From assembly GCA_025766275.1 (NCBI GenBank), contig JAFKAC010000033.1, positions 434,001-498,000 of the forward strand: a stretch of DNA of 64,000 nucleotides, given 5' to 3'. The translations under genes and the position numbers were made by a program. The notes beneath the pieces are model-generated. The model did not search any database. It saw only the letters and a list, made by a program, of their open reading frames with translations, and had not been told where the DNA came from. This DNA is from Lactarius indigo. Lineage: Eukaryota > Basidiomycota > Agaricomycetes > Russulales > Russulaceae. This document shows, piece after piece, positions 44,362 through 54,725 of this stretch (position 1 is its first letter; each line of letters begins with the position of its first letter).

Positions 44362-46335
44362 GTGGCGTACTCGACCAGAGACCAGTGGACGTCCTTCCGT
44401 CCCTATCATATCGAACGACGAGGAGATCGCAACGTACCTACAAGATTCTTAGGAGCAGCTCAGTGGAGAGAACGAGGAGAAGACACCGGATACTTCGTAG
44501 AGTTTAACGGTCCTAACCATTTCCGACCCATTGAGTTCAATTTCGAACATCTTTGCTGGGTCGAGGTTACTTGGAACCCCGTAGACCATTGCTGGGACAT
44601 TGTACGACCAGCAGGAAGAAACTATAACTGCGACATCAACGCGCGAGAGCTCAATAGTCACGCAGATTATGGTCCTATTGACGGACAAGCACAAGAACAC
44701 ACAGATGAAGGAGTTAGCGGAGAAGAGGCCTCCAAAAGTCAATCACCAAGTAGAGGAACAACGTCAGCAGAAGAGGCCAGTCTGGGAGCCATCGGCGACC
44801 ACATCATACAACGAACTGAGTCCCTCACTATTCACCAACCCAAACCGGAAGTAATTCACATTCGCAGCCCAGCAGTCGCAATGGCAACTGCCACCATTAC
44901 TCAAGAAGAGGCATACCTCACTAGCGAAGCAAGGGATCAGATCGCCCTAGAAGAACAAAGACGCATCGCAGAAGAATCCAGAGCTAATCTAGCTCCCATC
45001 AATCCCTACACCGGTCACCGAATGACCGACGACGACGTAGCAATCCACCGTGCCATTGGGCCCGACGTAGCTGACCCTCCTAGTGGAGGAGGAGGGAACC
45101 CTGGCGATTTACCAGGAGGAGGAGGAGGAGGACCCCCATCAAGAGGACCCAGATTTGGAGGATTCCCCGGGGGACTCCCCGGAGGATTCCCAGGGGGACC
45201 ACCCGGAGGAGGACATCCTGGAGGAGGATTACCAGGTGCAGGTCCTATTATTCCTCCAAGTAACAAACTAGCTGGCGAAGCACCAACAGTATTTGACGGA
45301 GAACGCGCCAAAGTGGAAGCGTTCCTCACACAGTGGCACGTCTACTGGGGCATGAATGCCGACGAAGGCATTATGGCTACACCATACCGACGTGCCCTAC
45401 TCTTTCTATCATATATCAAAGGCACCAACGTCAGCGAATGGGTGCTGGCTATGCTTACCTGGCTTAATGGCCAAATACAAGCAGGAATACCCCGCACAAG
45501 TGAAGGACTATGGAACGAGGTCACGCGCAGCTTCATGCAGCGCTTCCGCAACACGATGGAACAAGAACAAGCTCAATACGAGCTTAAAAAAGGAATCAAA
45601 ATGATTGGGGGCAATCTAGATGAGTATTGCACCCAATTTGAACAACTGATACGCCGTGCTCAGTATCGACTCGACGATCCGCAGACGCTAGATCTATTTG
45701 CAAGCGGACTACCAAAGGACCTATATGAAAAGGTCTATACCCTTGATGACCCCCGCAATTACTGCAAGTGGAAAGAAGCAGCTACCACTCGTCAACAGCA
45801 ATATCTTCACCTCAAAGCGGTGTTAAACAAGGGAGTTCCCCCAGGGCAAGGACAAGGAAGGCAACGACAACAACGACAATGGCAGGGACCACCAAGAAGT
45901 TCATGGCAGCCAAGAAATTTACGAGATCCGAACGCCATGGATACCTCTGCAGACCGAATTCGAGGGCGACTCGCAGGAGCTGAAGACATACCCGCCCCTC
46001 GTCCCCCATACCGACCAAGAGGAGGATTTTTACAGAGAGGAGGAGGACGTAATAACCAAAGGCCAGTCACATGTTATAACTGTGGAAAGGACGGACATGT
46101 GGCCCGCGATTGCAGACAACTGCGAGGGGGATATCAACCCCAAGCATCGACCAGTCGGTATATTGACACCGACTATCATCAACAAGAACCAGAGGTCGCT
46201 GCCAGGGCGGTCCAAGAAGTGCCCCCTCAACAGCGCGCCAGCAATTGGCTTAATGGGGTAGCTGGAGAATCAGACGACGTAAAGGACATTATCCTCCAAC
46301 AATTATGGAGGAAGGAGGGTTTTCAGGACGCCTGA
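44362..46335 (+). CDS. gag: E4 Gag (about 657 aa, GTG start)
   Basis: Open from GTG 44362 (context ACAGTGGCG) to TGA 46333-46335; the first well-placed ATG is 44881 (GCAATGGCA). It has the conserved N-terminal domain (DQWTSFRPYHIERRG), an acidic linker, a Gly/Pro-rich tract (about 45070-45240) and the capsid-like core (FLSYIKGTNVSEWVLAMLTW). An RQRQQRQW basic patch and one CCHC knuckle CYNCGKDGHVARDC (about 46073-46115) follow. Its product would package the RNA into particles. Intact as read, although its partner pol is broken. Confidence 0.82.
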   Translation: MAYSTRDQWTSFRPYHIERRGDRNVPTRFLGAAQWRERGEDTGYFVEFNGPNHFRPIEFNFEHLCWVEVTWNPVDHCWDIVRPAGRNYNCDINARELNSHADYGPIDGQAQEHTDEGVSGEEASKSQSPSRGTTSAEEASLGAIGDHIIQRTESLTIHQPKPEVIHIRSPAVAMATATITQEEAYLTSEARDQIALEEQRRIAEESRANLAPINPYTGHRMTDDDVAIHRAIGPDVADPPSGGGGNPGDLPGGGGGGPPSRGPRFGGFPGGLPGGFPGGPPGGGHPGGGLPGAGPIIPPSNKLAGEAPTVFDGERAKVEAFLTQWHVYWGMNADEGIMATPYRRALLFLSYIKGTNVSEWVLAMLTWLNGQIQAGIPRTSEGLWNEVTRSFMQRFRNTMEQEQAQYELKKGIKMIGGNLDEYCTQFEQLIRRAQYRLDDPQTLDLFASGLPKDLYEKVYTLDDPRNYCKWKEAATTRQQQYLHLKAVLNKGVPPGQGQGRQRQQRQWQGPPRSSWQPRNLRDPNAMDTSADRIRGRLAGAEDIPAPRPPYRPRGGFLQRGGGRNNQRPVTCYNCGKDGHVARDCRQLRGGYQPQASTSRYIDTDYHQQEPEVAARAVQEVPPQQRASNWLNGVAGESDDVKDIILQQLWRKEGFQDA

Positions 46336-49300
46336 ACCCATCGGCCTGGGTGAGGGCGGTTAATTGTAACAGTGTAATCATGACTTGCTATCGTTCTATG
46401 AGAGTTCCAGTATCAATTCGCACCAGTTACGCAATGGCCGACATACGAGCACTAGTTGACTCAGGAGCAACCCATTGCTTCATGAAACCCTCCTTCGCAA
46501 GATGGATGGGACTTGGGACCAAGTTACTAGATGTCCCAAAGAAAATATGGAATATCGACAATACGGAGAATAAGTCGGGGCGTATCACTCATTATACGGA
46601 TGTTGATGTCCAAACTAAAGGTATTCATAAGGAAATCCGTTTCCTTATTACAGATATCGGCAACGAAGACATCATATTGGGCTATCCTTAGCTTGCTATT
46701 TACGATCCCCACATTAAATGGTCGCAGGTGGCCATTCACGAGGATATGCTCCCTATTATCATTCGTTCCACTAATCTGCATATCAAAACAACACCGGTAG
46801 TTGCAACAGCCACCGTCCAGGACGACGACTACGAGATAGTACACTCCTGTGTTATCACAGACGAACAACAACAACAATTCGAAGAGGGGTGCCGGATTAG
46901 AGCAACCGCTACGGATCTCGCCATCGCTGCTCAACAATATGTTACCAAAGCTGAGTTACCTTCTGAATATCGCGAGTTCGAACGCCTCTTCAGTGAAGAA
47001 GCATCAGACAGGTTTCCGCCCAGCAGGCCCTGGGATCACGCTATTGAATTTAAACCAGGAACGGCCGATGCAATCGACTGCAAAATATACCCTATGACTC
47101 AAGAGGAGGATAAGAAATTGCGCAAGTGGATCGATGAACAGCTCAAAAAGGGATATATACGACCTTCCAAATCCCCATACGCCTCATCATTCTTTTTCAT
47201 TAAAAAGAAGGATGGAAAGTTACGACCCGTCCAAGACTACCGAAAGATCAATGCCGTCACCATCCGCAATCAATACCCACTTCCCCTCATCTCCAATCTC
47301 ATCACTGATCTCAGTAACGCTCACATCTACACCAAATTCGATGTTAGATGGGGGTATAACAACGTACGCATCAAAGAGGGCGACGAAGAAAAGGTGGTGT
47401 TTAAAACACGTTATGGGTTGTTTGAACCAACGGTGATGTTTTTTGGCCTTACCAACTCCCCAGCAACGTTCCAGACCATGATGAATTTCATATTCAGAGA
47501 CATCATGGCTAAACATGAAGCCCGCGGAACGGTAATTAGAGTCTACATGGACGACATCGGTATTGCGACAGGAATCGACCACTCCCTCCAAGATCACATC
47601 GAAGCGGTTAAAGACGTTCTCCGCGTATCTGCGGAACATGACCTCTACTACAAACTTGAAAAATGCCTCTTCCACTCTCCGCGCATGGATTACCTGGGGG
47701 TAATCCTTGAAAAGGGGGTGACACGCATGGACCCTGTCAAAATTTCGGGCATTAAGGACTGGCCTACGCCAACCAAGGTCAAGGACGTCCGCTCTTTCCT
47801 CGGCTTCTGTAATTTTTACCGTCCTTTCATACGAGGTTTCGCGACCAAGGCACGACCCCTCAACAAACTTACCCGCAAAGACACCGAATGGCGCTGGGGA
47901 ACTGAAGAAGAAAAGGCATTCCAAGATCTTAAGACCCTCGTCACTAGCGAGCCTGTCCTCGCGCATCCAGACCTTACTCAACAATTCGAGTTAGAGGTCG
48001 ATGCATCGGGTTTTGCAACGGGAGCAGTCCTTCTTCAGCGCAAAGCAGACGGTAAACAACATCCTATCGGCTACTACTCATCCACCCTCAATGAAGCCGA
48101 ACGAAATTACGACATTTACGACCTCGAACTCTTGGCAATTGTTAAAGCTTTTCGCCACTGGAGACCCCTCCTAGCGGGCTCCCCTCACAAGATCAAAGTA
48201 TTCTCCGACCACCTCAATTTACAATACTGGAAATCGCCACAGAAGATTAGCAGACATGTAGCCAGGGAAGTACTCGAACTCTCGGAATACGACTTCGAGA
48301 TTCACCACATCAAAGGTACCTCCAATGGACGTGCCGATGCACTATCCCGAAGGCCAGACTACGATCAAGGAGAAAACGATAACGAAGGCATAATAGTATT
48401 GCCAGAAAGCGTCTTCGTGCGTGCTACCACACTAGAAGAACCGCGACACCCCCACTGGAGACCCGAAATCCTACCTGTGGAAATGACACCAGAACACCCT
48501 ATTTACGAACAAGACACAGCTAAGTTGAAACCCTGGGTTGATGCTCACAAACTAAAAGACATCGAAGGGACATGGTACAAAGACGGACGCTGAGTAGTCA
48601 CTGGCGGCATCCATGACAAGCGTACTATCATCGCTGCTCATCATGACTCTCCTGTCTACGGCCACCCTGGTATCAAACGTACTCTCCAGCTTACTGAACG
48701 GCATTACTGGTGGCTGCAAATGAAGAACGACATCATGGATTATGTCAAAGGTTGTGCGGAATGCCAGCGGCACAAAGTCAACCTCCGACCAATCAGAGCA
48801 CCCCTACAACCTATCTATCCCAAACCGGAAGCCCTGCCATTCGAGACCATCGCAGTGGACTTTATTACTAAACTCCCCGTCTCTCACGGTTACGACTCTA
48901 TTCTCACGGTGACAGATCACGATTGCACCAAAGCCGCTATCTTCATCCCTTGCAATGAAGAGATAACAGCCGAAGGGACGGCTGCCCTGTATGTCTCTCA
49001 TGTCTTCCCACGATTCGGACTCCCCTCGTGCGTTATCAGTGACAGAGACCCCCGTTTCGCATCCAAGTTTATGCGGGAGATATGTAAAATCCTTGGCATC
49101 AGCCAAAATATCTCAACCGCTTATCACCCCAGAACCGACGGCCAATCAGAGCGAACAAACCAATGGCTAGAACAATACCTCCGCTTCTGGGTAAATGAAT
49201 GACAAGACGACTGGGTTCATTATCTGCCAATGGCAGAATTCACGCATAACAACTGGCCTAACAAAACCACGCGGGAGTCCCCCTTCTTTCTCTTATCAGG

Positions 49301-51063
49301 GTTCAACCCTCGCGCTGATTGGACCGATAGGCCTTCCCCTATCCCACAGGTGTCATTAAGGCTAGACCAGTTTAAACAAGCACAACAGCGCGCTTTCTCC
49401 TGCATGCTCCAGGCGCAAAAGTCATGGGTCAAACACAAAGATACGCCCAAGTTCAAAGAAGGAGACCTCGTGTGGTTAGAAGGACGCCACTTACGCACCC
49501 ATCAACCAACCGCAAAACTAGCGGCTAAACGACACGGGCCATTTAAGGTCATCCAGGTGATGTCCCCTGTCAACTATCGACTCGAACTTCCCACGCAGTG
49601 GAGCATCCATGATGTGTTCCACATAGATCTTCTCACACCTTATCGCGAAACACCCACACATGGACCAAACTATCAGCGCCCACCGCCTGATTTGGTCGAT
49701 AACGAAGAAGAGTATGAAGTTGAGAAGATTCTAGACTCTCGGCGATTCGGCAGAAGACGTCGACTCCAGTACCTTGTCAAATGGAAGGGCTACCCGGACT
49801 CAGACAATCAGTGGATAGATAAGGATGACGTATTTGCCGATGAAGCCGTTCGGGACTTCAAACATTCCAACCCCAACAGAGAGACGCATATAAGGGTAGC
49901 CTCCTGTCGTGATAAGTCCCCATCTCCCATTCACTCCATGTCCTCTACTCGACGCAATGACCAGCTTGCACTCCTCTCTACCCTCGTCAATGACTCCTCC
50001 ACCACGCTTGTCAACCCCGACTCCACCAACGACGCCGCAGCCACTAGAACTGCGGGAGGAAGCCGTCCCTCCGTGCAGCATGAGGAAGACGGCCCTATCA
50101 CTAGTGAAGAACTGCACCAGACACTGCAACGATTCCCTGTGCCCGTACAGGGAACTCTTGACGACGATCCAGCAACAACTCAACCAGCACCTCCGCCACC
50201 AATGTACGCCCTCACAAACCCCAACACTGGTGAGCCCGAAGTCTTCCTCACCGAAGACGAGCTCTTTCGGCTTCAAGCAGCTGTCCCGCGCGGTGAAACC
50301 GCCTGACGCCATGAAGAAATACGAACAAGAATGGAAGGAGACAGCGGCGCGGTGGCAGCAGGAGCAACTGCATATCGCCGCCTGCCAACGCCGAATGATG
50401 AAGGAATGGAGGGAGTACTGGACGAAGATGAGGATGAAGACAAGCTTAGAGACCATTACCCCATCAGGCACGCATTCCTTAACCATGAATTCTACGCTGA
50501 AGATCCAGCCGCCACTCCCTACCTCGTCGACGCAGTGGGGGGGCCTTTACACCGAGGACGAGTCACTGTGGCACAAGCGGCTCGTTATACACCAATGGGC
50601 GAACAAGACCCAGCAACCCAGGCCGTCGTCCCTGAAGGGTTCAGGGTCAATAGAGGACCCGATTACATTCCGTTCCCAATCAAACTCCCCAACGGACCAA
50701 CGGTACAAGCATCCCACGTACAGGTTATCCGAGGGGGAGACCCCTTCGTACTTGGACTAGTCCCGGGGTCAGGCTTCCTTTATGGCAAACCCCTCTACGC
50801 GACCCCCCATCTCCCGAAGAACAACCGAGCATTTATACCTCACGAAGAGTACTTCATGCTCTGTGACCGACACCCCACTGACCTCCTACTCATGCACATT
50901 GGGGATGTCACGCTCACCCAGGAGTTACGCCGGTTCTGGCAGTTCGCGTTTGCCAAGGACCAGTTGGAGAAGCGGATGAGGCAACTACAGTTGGAGCTGG
51001 AGATGGTGAGGGACGACAAAAAGGACAGTCTCTACCGCTTAGAACGTGCTAACGTATTAGGGC
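46305..51063 (+). pseudogene. pol: E4 pol
   Basis: One frame runs from the overlap with gag to the E5 insertion. Stops: TAG 46689 (Trp in homologues), TGA 48591, TGA 49200 (Arg CGA in E6) and TGA 50304. Protease VDSGATHCF; RT FDVRWGYNN and YMDDIGIAT; RNase H LEVDASGFATGAVLL; integrase CAECQRHK, SDRDPRF and DGQSERTNQW; chromodomain EEYEVEKILDSRRF. The C-terminal module includes YGKPLYATPHL and a helical end (LEKRMRQLQLELEMV). Only a few lesions, so inactivation is fairly recent. Confidence 0.87.
46317..46323 (+). promoter_or_regulatory. E4 -1 frameshift site GGGTTTT
   Basis: G GGT TTT in the Gag frame, followed after CAGGAC by the GCC/ACCCA...TGGGT/GGC stem. E4 lacks the GGGAAAA found slightly upstream in E2/E5/E6, which favours GGGTTTT as the working site. 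Confidence 0.65.
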
Positions 51064-51516
51064 TGTTACGGTTCTAGCATGAACCCTTACTGTACCGGTT
51101 GTGGCTACGGCGGTAAGGTAAATTAGTCACGGACTCGGAGCTTACGATAGGAGTTAGGAGTTGAAGGATGACTCGATCCTAGTACAAGTAGTAGTAGTAT
51201 TAGGATTGCGGTACTTACGCGATACGCTGGACGCTACATTACGGTGACTCATAGCAGCGCTTGAAAGCCTGCTCTTCTTGTATTTAAGGTAGTTGCGAAA
51301 GACCAAGATACGCCATCTTGGTCTTCTTCAATCGTCACTTTTCTACTCCCATTCTCGTACCTTTGGCCTCGCCTCTGTATAGAGCGCCACTGTTATACTA
51401 GTGTCTTTGAACATCTAGAAGGAAGCCTTCGTGCCATACGCCTTGGAGCGTGATCAGCTAAGTCACCAAGTCGCCTTACCGAGCTCAAGTCGAGCTAACG
51501 CTGTGACGGCATTACA
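51064..51516 (+). repeat. E5 5' LTR
   Basis: 453 bp, TGTTACGG...GGCATTACA. TATTTAA at 51281; predicted start 51315. The hairpin is present with one change (AAAGACCAAGAT). No ATG from the predicted start to gag. Confidence 0.9.
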
Positions 51517-51518
51517 TT

Positions 51519-51529
51519 AAGACCAAGAT
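51519..51529 (+). promoter_or_regulatory. E5 self-priming primer-binding site
   Basis: AAGACCAAGAT two bases after the LTR, complementary to ATCTTGGTCTT at 51315-51325. Confidence 0.75.
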
Positions 51530-51537
51530 AATTCATT

Positions 51538-53504
51538 GTGGCGACTGTCAACACCAGAGACCAGTGGACAAACTTCTGTCCTTACTATCTGGAACGAAGG
51601 GGAGATCGTAACGTACCAACCCGATTCCTAGGAGCGGCTAGGTGGAGAGACCGAGGAGACGAAACCGGATACTTCGTAGAGTTCAACGGACCTACAAGGT
51701 TCAGACCTGTTGAGTTCAATTTTGACCACTTGTGCTGGGTGGAAGTTACGTGGAACCCCATAGACCACCGTTGGGACGTCATCAGACCAGCAGGAAGGCA
51801 ATATCAGTGTGACATCGACGCGCTGATTGGGGGCCCATTGACGGCCAAATACGAGAACACTCTACTGGAGAAGCAATTAGTGAAGAAACTGAAGAAGAGG
51901 AACAAAGCGAAGAAAATCGACCCGCAAGCGTCGGGCCCATCGAGCAATATACCATCCAACAAGCTGAGTCTTTACACATCTCGGACCAGCCAGAAGGCAT
52001 TCACGTACGATCACCAGCAGCAGAAATGGCAACCACCACCATGACGACCGAAGAAATCATAAGCATTAGAGAACAAACGGAGCGAGAAGCAGCCGAAGCA
52101 ATCAGACAAGAATCACAGCGACACCTCATGCCCATCAATCCCGACACTGGGCACCGAATGACTGCAGACGACGCAGCAATCTTTCGGGCTATTGGACCCG
52201 ATCAAGGAGACCCCCCGTCAGGAGAAGGGCGAAGACGAGAACTACCGCTCGACCCTCCGCCAGGATGGGGAGGGCCACCAGGAGGAGACTTCCCCTGGCG
52301 CCCAAATGGAGGAGGAAACCCACCCGACCTTCCAAATAATCCACCAGGAGGAGGACCCCCGGGCGGGGGCAACGGGGGAGGCCCGCCGGAAGGAGGAGGA
52401 CATGGACACGAAAAACTAACCGGTGAACCCCCCACTATTTTTGATGGAGATCGTACTAAGGTGGACTCATTCCTCACGCAATGGCACGTGTACTGGGGGA
52501 TGAATCTCGACACCCCTGTTATGCGCAACGACTACCGACGATGCCTCCTATTTTTATCCTACATCAAAGGGGTGTCCGTCAGCGAATGGGTACTTTTGTA
52601 CCTCAAGTGGCTCAACCGGCAAATACAGCGAGGAATAGATCAACAAACAAGAGACCTGTGGAACGCAGTCGCAGAGGGTTTTAACCAAAGGTTCGTTAAT
52701 ACCCTTGAACGAGAACAAGCTCAAGCGCTTCTGAGGAAGGGACTTAAAATGGTCGACGGAGATATCGACAAATACGTCAATGAATTCGAAGAAGCCGCCA
52801 GAAAAGCCGGCTACCACCTTAACGACCCCCAGACCATTGACTTGTTCACGAAAGGACTGCCCAAGAAGTTGTACGAGAAGACCTACGACCTGGACGAACC
52901 AGAAACATTTGACGAGTGGAAGCGGGCAACACTCCGTCGACAACGCAACTACATTCACATCCGAGCTAGGGTGGATGAATACAAGGACACTAAGCCGAAG
53001 AAAACGGGCAACGCCGGATGGACTGTCCCTCAAAATCTCGCAAACCCATGGGCAATGGACACCTCTGCCAATCGAACAAGGGCAAGGTTAGCAGGGTCGG
53101 AAGAAATTGACTACGGCAAGCCACCATATACAAACCAACCCCCCTTTCCCCCAAGAGGAGGACCGGGGGTAAGAGGACGAGGAAGAGGGGGATCACGGCG
53201 AGATCTAAGGACGGTGTTATGTTATAACTGTAACGAACCGGGTCATCTCTCACGAAATTGCCCCCATCCCAGACAGCCACGACAGTGGCAGCCGCAGAAC
53301 GCCGGACCCTCAAATATTCGCACCACAGAAACCGATTACTACGCACAAGAAACGCCGCCAGCACAGATACAGGCTGCCTCCACTAGTAAAACAGCGGAGG
53401 AACGTGCCAAGGAGTGGCTTACTGGAGTTGCAAACGCACCAGATGAAGTAAAAGACCTGATATTGCAGGATTTGTGGGGAAAAGAGGGTTTTCGGAGCGC
53501 CTGA
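51538..53504 (+). pseudogene. gag: E5 gag with a 19-bp deletion
   Basis: GTG 51538 opens the conserved N-terminal domain, but 19 bp present in E2 (CGCGAACTC...CACGCG) are missing near 51822. That shifts the frame until it closes at 52044. The downstream frame is open from ATG 52026 to TGA 53502-53504 (492 aa) with the Gly/Pro linker, core (FLSYIKGVSVSEWVLLYLKW) and knuckle CYNCNEPGHLSRNC. If internal ATG 52026 were the true start, Gag would be intact; the conserved N-terminal domain argues against that. Confidence 0.82.
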
Positions 53505-54176
53505 ACCCATCAGCCTGGGTGAGGGCTCTAAATTGTAATTCTGTAATCATGACACGCTTTCGTTCCCTTCGAATTCCAGTCTCGATTCGCACAAATTACC
53601 GAATGGCCGACATAAGAGCATTGGTGGACTCCGGAGCCACCGACAACTTCATACACCCAAACTTCGCAACAAAACTAGGCATTGGTGTCCAATCGCTCGC
53701 CCAGCCGCGAAAAATTTGGAACATAGACAATACCGAAAATAAAGCTGGGTCTATCACTCATTTCACCGACCTAGACGTATATGCCAAAGGATATCACAGG
53801 ACCATGCGCTTCCTTATCACAGATCTCGGAAACGAAGACATCGTCCTGGGATATCCCTGGCTAGCAACATACGAACCAACCATCAACTGGAGGGATGCAG
53901 TCATACATGAAGACATTCTGCCAATTGTAATCAGTACGCAGGACAGTCTAGACCGTCATACTGTTATTGCGTCTACCCTCACTGACGAACAAAAGGAGAC
54001 GATCATCCTGGAGATGGACGAAGAGGATACATATTTACGGGCAACTACATCTACAGAATTGGCCATCAAGGCAAAAACAGATGAAAAACCTGTGGAACTG
54101 CCGGCAGTATATCAGGCCTTTCAGAAGCTCTTCAGTGAAGACGCATCCCAGCAATTCCCCCCCGCCAGGCCATGGG
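53474..54176 (+). pseudogene. pol: E5 pol, left part (protease to start of RT)
   Basis: Open frame with VDSGATDNFIHPNFATKLG and GYPWLATYEPTINW, ending FPPARPW where E6 inserts. It continues at 62056 (DHAIDFKPG). Confidence 0.88.
53486..53492 (+). promoter_or_regulatory. E5 -1 frameshift site GGGTTTT
   Basis: G GGT TTT followed after CGGAGC by the conserved stem. In E5 the codon that is ATG at the start of the pol frame in E2/E6 is GTG, so pol depends on frameshifting rather than its own start. Confidence 0.65.
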
Positions 54177-54706
54177 TGTTACGTTTCGGACTTGTACGGC
54201 GATATTCGACTGAGGACCCTTACTGTACCGGTTGCAACTACGGCGGTAAGGTAGATTAGTTGCGGACTTACGATAGGCGATTACGAGTACGATAGGAGAT
54301 TGCGCGCTGATTGCTGACTGAGGACTGTGCCACTAATACTAGTAGTAGTAGTATTAGGGTTCGAGCTACTTACGCGACACGTTGGACGCTACCATACTGT
54401 GACTCATAGCAGCGCTTGAAAGCCTGCTCGACTTGTATTTAAACCGTCTTGTGAAGACCAAGATACGCCATCTTGGTCTTCTTGAATCGTCACTTTCTTG
54501 TTCCACTCTCGTCTTCATTCTCGACTCTAAAACCTCATTCTAATATTCGCCTTTATCGCAAGTCAGCAAAGAGTCTTGTCGGTGTACCTCCGAGTATTCA
54601 CTAAGACAAGAGCACGGGCTTCCACGCCGTCGTGTCGTTCTACGTTTGCTAAGTTGTTACCGCTTCCATCGAGCTCAAGTCGAGCTGACGTCGTGACGGC
54701 GTTACA
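54177..54706 (+). repeat. E6 5' LTR
   Basis: 530 bp, TGTTACGTTTCGG...GGCGTTACA. TATTTAAA at 54436; predicted start at 54470, 34 nt on, in the inverted repeat GAAGACCAAGAT-ACGCC-ATCTTGGTCTTC. The leader to gag has no ATG. Confidence 0.95.
54470..54480 (+). promoter_or_regulatory. Predicted E6 transcript 5' end (self-primer)
   Basis: ATCTTGGTCTT lies 34 nt after the start of the TATA box and pairs exactly with 54709-54719. The flanking bases do not pair, so the match is 11 nt, as in Tf1. Confidence 0.72.
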
Positions 54707-54708
54707 TT

Positions 54709-54719
54709 AAGACCAAGAT
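54709..54719 (+). promoter_or_regulatory. E6 self-priming primer-binding site
   Basis: AAGACCAAGAT two bases after the LTR end. The TT spacer fits removal of two terminal bases by integrase before joining. Confidence 0.78.
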
Positions 54720-54725
54720 ACCATC

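Larger units (their letters stand above)
43833..51063 (+). mobile_element. E4: Ty3/Gypsy element, 5' LTR to near the end of pol (cut by E5)
   Basis: Inserted at the chromodomain end of E2 pol. Its LTR differs from E2/E5/E6 in sequence but shares the start-site hairpin. Gag is open; Pol has four stops. Only the last residues of Pol and the 3' LTR are missing from the window. Confidence 0.9.
51064..54176 (+). mobile_element. E5: Ty3/Gypsy element, left part
   Basis: Inserted near the 3' end of E4 pol (YRLERANVLGL). Split at 54176 by E6 and resumes at 62056. LTR, primer site, gag and the protease part of pol are here. Sequence is close to E2. Confidence 0.9.
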
